A stretch of 26,002 nucleotides of DNA from Phaeoceros laevis (lineage: Eukaryota; Anthocerotophyta; Anthocerotopsida; Notothyladales), in contig JBNGIQ010007667.1 of NCBI GenBank assembly GCA_049999765.1, forward strand, positions 23,857 to 49,858, given 5' to 3'. Position numbers and translations under genes: made by a program. The notes under the pieces were generated by a model. That model saw only the letters and a list, made by a program, of their open reading frames with translations, ran no database searches and had not been told where the DNA came from. Below, piece by piece: positions 1 to 11,931 of the stretch; within the stretch, counting starts at the first letter, position 1; the number at the start of each line of letters is the position of its first letter.

Positions 1-13
1 GATTTGGTTTCAG

Positions 14-3000
14 AGAAAGTCAGGCAGTGCTGCACAATGTTCAGCACATGCCAGAGGCCAGATATCAAACCTGAAGAGCCGAACATCGCCCCGAACCAGG
101 AGCGACATCATCGGCCAAAAAGAATTACAAGTGATCCATACGTGTCCATCATTATTTGTGGGGCTCGAGTGGCAAGGACCCGTGTTATTACTAATGACTC
201 AAGCCCTGAATGGCACGAGCATTTTCTGATACCTGTAGCACATTTTGCTGACGAAGTGGTCTTCAGACTTAAGGATAATGACATGTTTGGAGCACAGCAT
301 ATTGGTGATGTGTACATCCCAGTTGTCAAAATTTTGGATGGTAAGAAAATCGATGATTGGTTTGACATCGTTGGTGCTGGAGGCAAAGTGATCAAAGAGG
401 GTGCTCAGTTGCATTTAGCCCTACAATTTTTCCCTCTGGAACATCCAAACGGCATTGAAGCTGGCCCCAATGTTGGTGGCATTCTAAAGACGTACTTCCC
501 TTTGAGAAAAGGTTGCAGGACAGCACTTTATCAAGATGCACACGTCTATGATGGACAGCTTCCAAACATTCCACTTGAGAATGGGAAATATTTTGAGCAC
601 AGGAAGTGCTGGGAAGAAATATGTAAAGCAATACTGGAAGCTACCCACATGATATACATTGCTGGGTGGTCTATCTATGACAAAGTCCCACTAATACGCG
701 ACAAGCCACCTCCAGGAATGCCTGAAGGTGCTGATTTGACTTTGGGTGAATTGCTGAAAAGGAAAAGTGCCGATGGGGTTCGAGTGTTGCTTTTGGTTTG
801 GGATGACAAGACTTCGCACAACAATGTGCTGGTTAAAACTGTATGTGGCTTCCCACTTTTGGAATCGCTTAAGTTTAGTCTTGTACTTTCAAAGCTTTAG
901 ATGTGCGTGTACACTCTTTCTCGTGTTATTCTTCCCTTGGCAGACGTTCACCAATCTGATTGGGTGCATGGTGGCATTTGACAGGAGGGTGTGATGCGCA
1001 CCCATGATGAGGATACCAGGAAGTTTTTCAAGCATTCCAGTGTAATTTGCAGGTTGGCCCCCCGGTACCCAGATTCGAAACTCAGCTGGTTCCGGCAAAA
1101 GGTAGTGCCCGGTAGCTAAGGGTCTAGTATATCAGTACTTTCTGGATCTTATTTTACCTATTTTTCTTTTTAAGGTACCTATCTGGTTGTTTCAGGACGC
1201 TTAAAAGAAGCACTGAAATATGCACTTGCATTTACATCGCATTCAGGTGATGAATCCCCCAAAACCTTTAACTACATTGTACACTTTGTGGTGTCAGGTT
1301 GTGGGGACTCTCTACACCCATCATCAGAAAATTGTTCTTGTCGACACGCCACGACAGAACGATAGCATTAGGGAGTTGACGGCGTTTCTTGGTGGACTAG
1401 ATCTGTGTGATGGTCGCTTTGACACCCCAGACCACTCGCTGTTCAGAACCCTGCAAACTGTCCACAAAGGAGATTATCACCAGCCAACTTTTGCGGTGAG
1501 CTTGAGTACTGTGAACTTTTGCATTTGTATGTGCTGTACTGCCCCTTGAGTACATGCATCCTGCTTTTACATGTTCTTTAACAGTGCAAGTTCATCATGG
1601 CATGCAGTCTGGAGAAGAAGCTGGGGGTCCACGACAACCTTGGCATGATTTGCATTGTCGAATTGAAGGGCCTGCTGCATTTGATGTGCTGGCCAATTTT
1701 GAGCAAAGATGGAAAAAATCAAAGTGGCGGCAGGGAAGCGGCGATCTGATTGAGGTTGAGCGGGTGCCATGGCTCAGAACGCCCAGAAAAGATGCCCCTG
1801 TTGCTGGAGATCCTCTCCTTTATGTGACTAACGAACATGATCCAGAGACATGGCACGATCAGGTTAACTTGTCACTTTCAAAGTCATTCTCCTTGTTTGC
1901 ACAACAAATGCCTGGAGTACGGGATCAAAGCACTGTCAATTTGTTTCCTTCTGGGCTTGTTTGCTCAGATGTTGCAATGCTTTCATCGCAGATATTTAGG
2001 TCTATTGACTCTGGATCGGCCCATGGATTTCCCAAGAAAGTACACGACGCTGAGGATCAGGTCTGCATCTGCATGAAACCCTTGCGTTGTTGTGTACTGG
2101 CGTGGTTCCCGGGATGGGCAGGGGTGTATTAGTAGGCTGCTGTTGCTCCGTCACGGTTGCCCCTCACCATGCTGTTTAATTTTGAATGCAGCATTTAGTC
2201 TGCATGAAGAATCTCCGTGTTGATGCAAGCATCCATGCAGCATATGTTCAAGCTATCCGGCGTGCACAGCATTTTATATACATCGAGAATCAGTATTTTC
2301 TGGGATCTTCATACCACTGGCCCAAGTACAAGAATGCTGGTGAGTCAGGGTAGATAGCTCTGTCCCTGAACTGTTAACTTTAGAATTGGGTGATGTACAA
2401 GTGCATGCATCTAAGCTTTATATTTTGGGCACACCTTGGCTACAGGTGCGGATCACCTAATCCCCATGGAGCTGGCTTTGAAGATCGCCAGCAAGATTCG
2501 GGCTGGTCAAATGTTTACGGTATATGTGGTTATTCCTATGTTTCCAGAAGGTCCTCCAGAAAGTGCAGCTTCTCAAGAGATTTTATTCTTTCAGGTCAGC
2601 GGATGTTTCCTGCACTTCTTGCTGTTTGAAATTAGTCTCTTTGGAATTGCATTTTGTTGGTCTCTAACCTGTCGATTTTGTTTCAGTACCAAACTGTTCA
2701 GATGATGTACACTATTGTCGCTGATGCCCTTAAGCAAAAAGGGCTTCTTGGAGAACGCAAACCTCAGGATTATTTACTCTTCTTCTGTCTTGGCAATCGG
2801 GAAGAGAAACCTTTGGATGACCAACCGCCAACCCAGGCACCTGCAGATGCCCATCAGGTGCCATATTCCTTGTCATATGGTCAAAGAGTTTCAAAAGTGA
2901 TGTCCTTATGGCTTTTTCTGTAGGACTAGTGAGCATCTCCAAAGGATATGATGTGTCTAGCTCGCCACTAATCATGATATTGATTTATCAGTTTCTGACA

Positions 3001-3835
3001 AGCTGGGTGAACCAGGCTTTGTTCTACTTGTTGCTCATTTCCACAGTTGCTTCTGTTCTTATCTTTGCTGATGCCAAGGAATTGGCAACGGTTTTCTGCT
3101 TCAGAGAATGTTTATGTGATGTTGGGTTGGCCGCTTTTTACCCTCTTAAAACAATATTTGCGTGAACTTGCAGGCTTCCTCACAGCAGGCAAGACGATTC
3201 ATGGTCTATGTGCATGCGAAAGGTATGATTGTGGATGACGAATATGTCATTATAGGCTCTGCCAACATCAATCAGCGGTCTATGGATGGATCCAGGGATA
3301 CCGAGATAGCAATGGGAGGATATCAGCCTGAGTATACTTGGGGAAAGAAAGGTCGTCATCCACGTGGCCAGGTGAGCTAACACTGTTGGTTTTCTTCCTT
3401 GGCGCTTTTGATGGAATACCGACATACAGCTCACAGTTGTGTGCGCAAATGCCAATGACCAATGTCCTTCTTGGCTACCCTTGTGACGTATCAGTCAAGC
3501 AACCTCACAGCCATGTCTGTTCTGAATGATGGGTGTAGGTTTATGGATTTCGTTCATCGCTATGGGCAGAACATACTGCAACATTTGAAGATTGGTTTGC
3601 AGACCCTTGCAATGTTGAAACTGCAAGGAAGCTAAAAGGCTTGGGTGATGAGAACTGGGCCCAGTGGTCAAGCGATCGGGTTACTGAGATGCGAGCTCAT
3701 CTTCTCACATATCCTTATCAAGTCGAGGATGATGGTACTGTAAATTTTCTACCTGATTTTGAAACGTTTCCAGATGTTGGCGGAAAAGTTCTGGGATGCA
3801 GTCAACAGAGTATGCCTGATGGTTTGACGAGCTGA
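14..3835 (+). CDS. PLD: Phospholipase D, delta-like C2-PLD (5' partial)
   Basis: This enzyme hydrolyses membrane phospholipids such as phosphatidylcholine to phosphatidic acid. Visible exons are 14-840, 985-1101, 1298-1495, 1608-1862, 1992-2060, 2192-2339, 2446-2594, 2687-2857, 3174-3371 and 3539-3835, all with GT-AG introns and consistent phases, giving about 808 residues. The first exon holds most of a C2 domain (SDPYV near 135-150, KDNDMFG near 273-293). The start codon and first C2 strands lie upstream of the window, and the frame is already open at the edge after a likely acceptor at 11-13. Both HKD motifs are intact: HQKIVLVD at 1322-1345 and HAKGMIVD at 3213-3236. The core motif [12 protein letters not shown] lies in exon 6. 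Phrases such as [29 protein letters not shown] and the end [13 protein letters not shown] resemble the delta class more than the alpha class. The class is from memory of the family, not a tree. Confidence 0.93.
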
Positions 3836-5437
3836 GCACGTAACTCTCCTGCACATCAGAGTCAAGGCATGCTACTGTGACCATTACGATTCCAGCAATG
3901 GAAGCTGTATCGGCATCTCTTCTGGGTGATCCAACTGTGGCCTTGTCCGGGGTCGTCATGCTCAGAGGGCATTTGCAGGTGGACTGTCTGTGTAGGAGGA
4001 AAGTCATGTAGGGTGAGCTTCAGGAACTGTGACCCCTGCCCAAGGGTGTAATCAGTGGCCACATTGGTGGTATTATGTGTATCGTGTTATTGTGCAACGA
4101 CTGCACGTTTTGGTATTCCATGAGGATGAACGACACTAACTCGGGACTCAAACGGGAGATCTCGGGTAAGGCTCAGCTGATTGAGTCAAAGGTGAGTTCC
4201 CTCTCCGATGAACATGCTGGCTTTTCTAAGCATTGGGAGTAGCTGCTTAAAGCTCCTGCACTAATCAAGAGTAAAACCCACTGCACTCTGTCCCGATTCC
4301 AGACTCTTGTGGCACTGTATCTTTTTGTAGAAGCTCTACCAGCATGCCTTTGTGCAGACTCACTGGATGGCAACTCTGCACGAACTTCCCGCTTGTCCCA
4401 GCAATGCGTTAATTCGCCCAAAATTGGGATAATAGATGTATTTCCTGTATGTTTACATTTCGATACCAGTGAATGCTATTCACAAATAGAGCAGTCTGAG
4501 ACTGTTGAGCCTGTGGAGAGCTCTCATCCTCTCAAATGAGTAAGCCGGAATACTAACAAATGTTTACTGACAAAGTGAAACTAGGAACAATGGCAATGGC
4601 TGAAGCCGAAACGAGAAACCGCCAATAGAAGAGTGTGCAGCAAGTGAAAGCTTGTGCGTAGCAAGTCTCAGATTGGCCCGCAGTTGGAAACCTGCACTAG
4701 AATGGCTTAGGGCGGCGTTAACCTTTTGATTAGCATCAGGATTGCCCTAACGTCACCAATCCCCCGCTCAGGAAGACGAAAGGTGGTTGCGATTTGAGTG
4801 GGTGAGTTGTTTTGTGAAAACTGGCCTTGATCTTCTGGGAATCTTCATAGCCTTCCAATCGAATAAGCTCGTCATGCTGAACGACTTACTCTTTTCCGTG
4901 GCATTCGTGAGTGGCATGCTTCTCGAGTGAATTCACTTCACTACTCATCTAGGAAGTTCGGAACTCTTTGTACCTTTGTACTTTGTACCCTGTAAACGCC
5001 AGAAATAAAATACATACAAACCTCTTCGTTTCACTAAGAATCGGGATCAAGAATTCAAGTTATCCAACCTCGTTTCATTGCCCAAAATTTGTATAAAAGA
5101 ATTCTTCACTAGTTGTCCTTGTCGGTGGAATATCCCCAATGGTATGGCGATATTACCGTAAATTGCATCGCAATAAAGGATACCCAGCTCTGAAATGGAA
5201 CGTTATCGGACTCAACACGTCACAAGCGATGAAGCCGACCCTGTGAAGGGCTCTTAATGAAGTATCCTCGGGTATTTACAAGCATCGGCCGACCAAGCGG
5301 AACTAGAACAATGGCAAGGTTAATCTGTACAGAGGCACGAGTCCGCGCTCCTAGACCTTGAATGAGAGGAATTGGATTTTGCAGGAACTGAAAGGGTCCA
5401 AAACCTCCTAAATAGGAGGAGACTTTTCAAATAGTGA
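3836..5437. other. Intergenic region between convergent PLD and CSN1
   Basis: This 1.6 kb stretch holds the 3' flanks of PLD (+) and CSN1 (-). Only short unrelated ORFs occur, with no recognisable domain. AATAAA hexamers on the + strand at 5004-5009 and 5172-5177 are too far from the PLD stop to call as its poly(A) signal. I see no repeat, RNA gene or mobile element here. Confidence 0.5.
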
Positions 5438-7401
5438 TCAACCCTGTTTCCTGTTGCCTTGTGGAGCGAAGTCATGCTTCATCAGGTTGGCACGGAGTAA
5501 CATCGCCCTTGTGTCCCGCTGGAAATCTGCACCCGTTTGCAGAACCCGCTGAAAAGTTGCATTCCTTTGATCGGCGTGCCGTGCGTACAGTATCTTGTTG
5601 TGAGAGTCAATGCGGGCCTACAGCAAAGAGAATATCAGCATACGAAATGGTGTGAAATCACTCACTACAGATAGCACCAGCAATGAAACAAGCCATGCAC
5701 CTGTATTTGGTTCTCCATTATTAAAGCAGCAAGCTCCTTCTCCAATCCTGCAACGCTGGTCTTAAAAGCACCTGCCATGGTGTTCAAATCTACAGAGATG
5801 AACGGGTTTGTGTACTGAATAAGAGCCTTATGTCTGATCTGTTCATACAGAGTTTCTACATGGTCGTGTAGATGAATGTCGAGGAGAAGGTTTGGTTTTA
5901 GCTTTTGCAAATAGCCCAAGCAGGAGGCATAACGGCTGCCACAGAACAACTCTCAGTCAGAACCCAAGGTTATTCAACGAAACAAACAGTAGGAAGCAGC
6001 TTGCAAGACTGGACCAACTGCTGCAAAAAACGGAAGCACATGAAAAGGCTGTGTAGGTGCTGGATGCGATTCCTGGCCAACCCCGAATAGCTCTAAGATG
6101 TTACAAATCCCAGATTGTGCAGATACACACCTTGAGTAGAAGTCATGAATCAGCTCACGTATCTCTGGTACTAATTCCAGAAAGTTCCGAAAGTTGCTGT
6201 TGTCAATCACTTTGCTCTACAAAAAGATCAAACACAGCATTACAAAAGACTCATCAAGCCATGACATGTATTCAGTTCGCATTGAGAGTCCGTTAACTAT
6301 ACACCCACTGAACATGGGGTCAGGAAGTATCTACCTTCAACTCTGCTCTGTCAAACGAAGCCAGGGCACAAAGCCCCCCGTACGTAGCGACATCTTGAGA
6401 AGCAATGACCTCGGTGAAGTTGTTACCAAGGTCAAAGTGTGTGTCCACGAACTGCATGAAAAGTTACGCAAGTCAGTCAACCATTTGTTTCCAGACTGCC
6501 ATCACCCTGCAATGTCTTGCGATGAAAGCTAAAGGCTGACAACCTTTCGTGCAGCTAATTTATATTTCTTGCTCTCCAGATGTGCCAAGCCAGCTGCACA
6601 TTTGAGCTTTGCCAGCACGACAGTATCCTGTACATCTGGTGTTTGATCTGCTTTGGTGACGTAGTTGGTCACGTGCACAAACTGGCCAAGTTCAATGCTG
6701 ACCAGAATAACATTGAGGCACATTGCAACTATGTGCTTTGAGGTGGTGCAATAATCCCTTGTTCGGACATAACACTTGAATGCTTGTTGCAAATCTCCTC
6801 GACTATAATGAAAATCGCCCAAGTCATTATACCCCATACGAATGCTCTCCTTTATCAGATTAGTCTGCGACAAAATGAACGTCATTCAGCGCAATTCGAA
6901 ACAAAAAGAGCTAAGGTCCAAACCAACAAACATCAACTGAAACCCTGACAGCGTAAAAGTATCATCAGAATGGAAGTCCTGCCAGTAACACAGGTATCAG
7001 CTGCGTAGGTATCCAAGGTCCAAGCTAGGGTTAAATGTCTTCAAAGACCACCTTGGAATATCGTAAGAGCCAATTGGCGAACTGCGAGGACTCAGGCAAA
7101 CGAAGCAACTAACCTTGTAGCCATTCAACTCATTCTCAAGCTTCTCGTGCCGCTGGCTAGCTCGGCGGTCAACAGTCTCAATCCACTCATTGTCCATAAA
7201 ATATGGGGGCGCCAAGCGGCCACCAATTTTCTCCACCACCTCTTTGAACAAGGATGTGTTGTCCCCCTTCTTAATCTCATCAAAAGCCATACGAAGAGCC
7301 TCCAGCTCCAATTGCGGGGCCTGGCAGTGATCAGCGATGAATAGCAGCCGAGAAATTTTGGTGTGGCCTGAGTACAGGCTAGCATAGCTGTCTACGTCCA
7401 T
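5438..7401 (-). CDS. CSN1: COP9 signalosome complex subunit 1 (CSN1/FUS6)
   Basis: CSN1 is a scaffold subunit of the COP9 signalosome, which removes Nedd8/Rub1 from cullin-RING ligases and represses photomorphogenesis in plants. Exons in coding order are 7401-7114, 6864-6544, 6451-6335, 6216-6131, 5935-5701 and 5617-5438, giving 408 residues with compatible phases throughout. The RPN7/CSN1-type helical repeat region is shown by [37 protein letters not shown] and [12 protein letters not shown]. The PCI domain covers roughly residues 243-345 ([20 protein letters not shown], then [20 protein letters not shown]). The last exon carries [21 protein letters not shown], typical of CSN1 tails. The start at 7401 is the first ATG after an in-frame TAG near 7434. 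The protein is about 30 residues shorter at the N terminus than Arabidopsis FUS6, so an upstream exon is possible. It is not the paralogue RPN7, because the matching phrases are CSN1-specific. Confidence 0.93.
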
Positions 7402-8010
7402 CTTCTCAGCACCGAAAGCCGGGTCCCCGGGGACCTAGTCCGATCCTCTACTTGCCGGTCTACACCTGACGTGCCGCGCAAAAAGACTCCTGACTGACAG
7501 CCCGGACATCTGCTAGCAGCAGGCACACAAATTCGGGAGACGGGTTTATGGAGCCCGACATATTGAAAACAGATCATAAACTGAAGTAGGGTCCTGACCG
7601 GTAGTGACCTAAGCTGGTCGCGCGTCGTAGACCGTACATAGCATTTCTGAACGCGTCCTAGACTGCACTGCGCTTAATCTCACCAGGCGGTTCCAAGCTG
7701 CCGCGATCAAGGGCCCGATTGAAACTTGCAAACTGCTAGCACGATAGTTCACATGAACAAGCTTCAAGAAGGTGTATGTTACACGTCACGCCCACAAGAG
7801 TGCAGGGGACGCTGTTTTGAGCCCGAGGGATTTCTTCATCCCGCGGGAAAATGTACAAATTCAAGAAGGAAACAGATTTTGGAAATCCTTCCCATCTCTG
7901 TGTACGCAGCAGTTCAGAGAAGGAATTCCAAATTCGAAGTCGGCTGGGAGAAGAGGGCAAGCGGTTCAACTCTTCTTACTGAATTGCAGAGAAGGAATCG
8001 GGATTCAGAG
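7402..8010. other. Intergenic region between AKT1-like and CSN1 genes
   Basis: This 609-base gap separates two genes on the minus strand: downstream of the channel stop codon and upstream of the CSN1 start. It should hold the channel 3' UTR and the CSN1 promoter and 5' UTR. An in-frame ATG near 7511 runs towards CSN1 but is closed by TAG near 7434, so I did not use it. The part nearest the channel contains a tandem duplication, listed separately. No other gene is seen. Confidence 0.5.
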
Positions 8011-8052
8011 TCAGCTGGGAGAAGAGGAAGAGGACAATTGGTTAAACTCTTC
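7913..8052. repeat. Tandem duplication across the channel stop codon
   Basis: Two diverged copies lie side by side, about 7913-7975 and 7985-8052. Both share CAGAGAAGGAAT at one end, GCTGGGAGAAGAGG in the middle and ACTCTTC at the other end. The right copy encodes the last residues of the K+ channel and its stop codon (minus strand). The left copy is a decayed duplicate in the 3' flank. Confidence 0.75.
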
Positions 8053-11000
8053 GTCGTCCACCAAGTGCAGATGATCATTATCCCGTATTAGGGCAATATC
8101 ATCAATTTCTGCCCCGTATTCACTCAGCACTCGTGTTGGTTTGTAATTCATCTTCTCGCCTGCATAACATGGCGGTTGGCGGTTGCTGAGAGTGAGACTG
8201 ACTGAGTGCAGCTTTCCGTAGAGACAAAGAGAAGTTTGAAAGCGGAGCAAACACCTTACCTGCTATCTGCAGCAATTGCTCCAAGGTGCTTGTTAAAAAC
8301 ATCACTCTGCCCAATGACCTTCGGCTGTCCTTGCTCCTTGGATGATGCTTGAATACGGTGACACGTTTTGCGTCTACTACTGCCGAAGGTCGAACCACGT
8401 TAGTCTTCGCATCAGTCTTCCTGGACAGAAAGAAACTAGAGTCTATGGCATCGCCACCAGTACTTCCCACTCTTGCCGCCTGCCTTCTCATTAGAGTTGC
8501 CAGGCTAGGTGTGTGAAGAACGTAGCCTCCAACCGGCTCTTCACCTACCACCTTCGCATGATTTTGCTCTAGGATGCCACCGTCAGCCGTTCTGGGTGTA
8601 CGTTTTTGGTCAACCTTTTGGCCTGCTTTACCTCGAGAAAAAGCATCTCCGTTTCGCTCAGGTGCATTCTGGAAGATCCTTAGCAACGAGTCGTTGCCAT
8701 GTGTTCTTGCAATATCTATAGGGGCCCTACCCTTCTCGTCCTTCTTCAAAACATCTGCTCCATTGGCTACAAGAAACTCGGCAACTCCATCTGTCCCTTC
8801 CATGCTAAAGCCTTCTGCAGCTAATATGTGCAAAACTGTCTGTCCTTCTGCATCAGTCGCGTTTACATCTGCCCCATGCATCACAAAGTCCTCGAGAACG
8901 TCCAGGCCGCCCTCCTTTGCCGCCGAAGAGAGAATCCTCATCATGCCCGATGACGGAAGGCGAGCACCATTTTTCGTCAGCAGCTCAGCAACCGTTTTAT
9001 GATGCTTCATTATCGCATCCACGAGGGGAACATTACCTTCGGCATCTGCCCAAACAAGCCAATCTTAATATCCGCAACTGCTGCCCAAGCACGACATACT
9101 AGAAATGAGTTAGCTTATACCTTGCAGATTCACATCAGCGCCACACTGCAAAAGCAGGAGAACGCACTCGTAGTCTCCCCTTTCTGATGCTATATGCTTC
9201 ATGAGGACCACCACATAAAGAAAGTCAGATGTTAAACCAACGAGCAGTACTATGAAAAGATAGATTGAGGGAGCTGCTTCTGGAGCTCTATTACGGGGCT
9301 GCTACGAACATACCAAAGGAGTGCGTCGACCATAATCTGCAGTGTTAGGATCATATCCTTTTTTTAGCAACTGCTCAACGAGTCTTATACTTCCTCTGGC
9401 AACCGCTGTACACAGACTCAGGTTTATATCCACCTTGCCTTCCTCAAGCAAATGATCAATATCCCCCAGCACCTTCTTAAACACTGAGTGCGGTGATGCT
9501 CTCAGATGCTGTATGCACACACACCAACAAGACGACATTATTATTCATGACAGGAGTGACAGGATAACATCTTAAAGCAAGCAGTGTACCACCCCACAAG
9601 TGAGCAGGAGAAAACAAACCTCTAGCACGTTGTCCAGAATAATCTGCCCGTCTTGAGGACTACTTTGCAGAAGAGTCTCAAACGAACTCCGGTTCAGACG
9701 AAGGAGTTGAGTCAGTTTTTTCGTCCGTACTGTCACGGGCTGGGGGATGTAGAATATGACCCCAACAGCTCCAACCACATCACCTGCTTTCACTGTATCA
9801 AGCACCTGATCATGACAAGCATTTTAGGTACATCCAGGGCAACTTCGTGACTAAAACTCGAGAGCCTTGTGATGAAAATGTCATATACCTTCTCCCTTCC
9901 GCCTTCAATGTCAATCAGTTCCTGTTGAATTCAAAGAGCAAACCAAGCTTGTGAAAAACTGCCCAGAGCAGATTGGAGAAGGAAACATAGCCATAACTCA
10001 AACGAGCGCCAGCACGTACGGCAGCTCCAGACACCAGGATGTACATATCCGTGGGACCTTCATTCCTCAGAATCACATCCTCTTTTGGTGGGAAATACTC
10101 TGCCTTCATAGCCGTAACCTGCGGCGTATACAAGGTCCGTCAGACAAGTTTCCCCAAATGTTGTCTGATATGCTATGCGTTAAATTGCACGCATATGACC
10201 CTGTCATAATTACCATCTGGTGTAGCAGATCATATGAAGTTTGTTTAAACAAATACGTCTCAGACAAAATGGGCATGAAAAGATGCTGCGAGATACTAGA
10301 TCGAATCGCCTTAGGCAGCTGAGCTAGGGTTTCTTGCTGCTGCAAACTCTCGGTCTTGTACTTGAGGCGCATGTGTGCAAGCATCTGCTCTTGCAGCCTA
10401 TGAGGCAGTTGATTTCGTGCAGTAAAATTGAACACTGCCTGCACGGAGTCACGCTGCACACGACAGAAGTCAGTCATTGACAGATACGAAGAACCAAACT
10501 GACAGGTAAACAAGCTGGCACCAATTCACCACCAGGCAATCAGACGTGGGAAGTGGCAGGACTTTGTATTGATTCTCACATAGCTCCTTGTGCGGCCAGT
10601 GATGTGCACAATAAGGTTTGTCATGTTGCCAATCAGGTAAGCCGTGAGACCGAGGTTGAAGAGCATGTAGAATATATCAAATATCATCTCCTGTGTGTTC
10701 ACGGGATGAAGGTCTCCATAGCCGACTGTGGTCAAGGTAACAATTGACCAATACATTGCAGCTACATACCGCAGCCAAATGCTTCTTTCCTTGAAATCAT
10801 GTATGACTGCGCCAATCCAAGTGTCCTCGGGATTCGGATATCGGGCAGCCATTAGATAGTAGAAGCAGCCAGCACAGTGCACAGCTAGCAGAGTAACCTG
10901 CAACCAAACGTCAAATGTTGCTGTCAGTATCAAACCGAACTTGTCTGATGTAGGCCACTGAGCTGTAAAACTTTCAAGTGATGCCTTACACAGAGAAGCT

Positions 11001-11931
11001 TGGCACAGCGGGTCCAGAAGTAGCTAAAACGCACGTCCTTTTCGATCCTGCACCACCCACGACATTAACGAGTACTCTCTCCAACTGGGCTTCAAGCATC
11101 TCAGAAAACATGGATGGGTAGGAACTTACTTAGCAAATAGAGCACTAGCTCTTCTCAATCGCCAGAGCCGAAACAAGTTAAGCAAACCGTATACAAAGCC
11201 TCTCCCTACCCTTCCTGTGAATATGTAGCTGAACAACTCGAAGGGGAGCGTGGACGCCAAATCAAAAAAGAACCAAGTTGCTATGTACCTGAAGCACATC
11301 TGAAAGTCAGCACATAGCCGGTAAAACTGCGCAAAATGAGTACTACAAGCATCAAACAGAAGCTGACGCAAAGTTGCAAGCCAAGAGACAGACCTAACGG
11401 CAATTCTTTTGTGGTCTCCCACAAACAAATAGGTGCTCTTGTCCAAAAACGCCACAAAGAATGTGAGTACAATGTCGATGCCGAAAAAGGCATCGACGAG
11501 GTAATCTGCTGCAAGCAAACCCCCCTGTGGATCTTGGACGAAACCAAACTCGAATGGTGCCACCCAAGCCGAATACACCACTAGCAAAATAAGGAACATT
11601 TGCCATTTCCTGGGCACAAGAAAGACAGGAGATGAGAGAGGTGAAATCAGAGAGATGAGAATTCCTAGGTGATTGCAATGCAAATAGTCTGCTACAACCG
11701 GCTCACAGCAAGAAACCATCAGCCAGCTGACGACCGAACCAACCTGTACAACGGGTCATAGGGGGAAACAACCCATTTGCTGAGTGCAAGCTGATGCGAA
11801 CTTGCTTTCCCCAAGGGAGGCAGCATATTGCTGGAAAAACTCCGAAAGCTCATCGTTTCACCAGTGACGCTGGGCCGCCGACCCTTCCACGGGCCTGTGA
11901 AGTAGCAGTTCATCATCCTTGTGCCCGTCAT
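8011..11931 (-). CDS. AKT1: AKT1-like Shaker-type inward-rectifying K+ channel
   Basis: This is a plasma-membrane voltage-gated potassium channel subunit, of the type used for root K+ uptake. Thirteen exons join in phase: 11931-11744, 11609-11394, 11288-11130, 11047-10990, 10897-10580, 10453-10214, 10118-10020, 9921-9889, 9805-9620, 9508-9314, 9196-9121, 9045-8260 and 8159-8011. They give 900 residues, against about 857 in Arabidopsis AKT1. S1 is near residues 64-84 ([17 protein letters not shown]), and S4 carries [14 protein letters not shown]. The pore filter TTVGYGD is at residues 263-269, followed by [20 protein letters not shown]. The linker [19 protein letters not shown] and [20 protein letters not shown] begin the cyclic-nucleotide-binding-like domain. 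Ankyrin repeats run from about residue 500 to 700 ([26 protein letters not shown]), and a KHA domain from about 815 ([18 protein letters not shown]). The linker favours AKT1 over the outward rectifiers SKOR/GORK. The ATG is the first after an in-frame TAG. Confidence 0.94.

Noticed and set aside
4-13. TTG at position 4 as the PLD start
   Set aside because: It is only where the frame enters the window. The C2 domain is already incomplete, and TTTCAG at 8-13 looks like a splice acceptor.
2858-3173. ORFs inside the long ninth PLD intron
   Set aside because: The exons on either side join in phase and match the family without a gap, so this is a plain intron of 316 bases.
5438-7401. Reading the minus-strand gene as the proteasome subunit RPN7
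   Set aside because: The overall fold is shared, but the phrases in every exon match CSN1/FUS6, including the RTRDYCTT stretch and the last-exon [21 protein letters not shown].
7509-7511. Upstream in-frame ATG for CSN1
   Set aside because: A TAG near 7434 lies between it and the CSN1 frame, and no convincing intron removes it.
8011-11931. Calling the channel SKOR/GORK (outward rectifier)
   Set aside because: Ankyrin and KHA domains occur in both groups, but the pore-to-linker region and the cyclic-nucleotide-binding-like domain follow the AKT1 pattern more closely.
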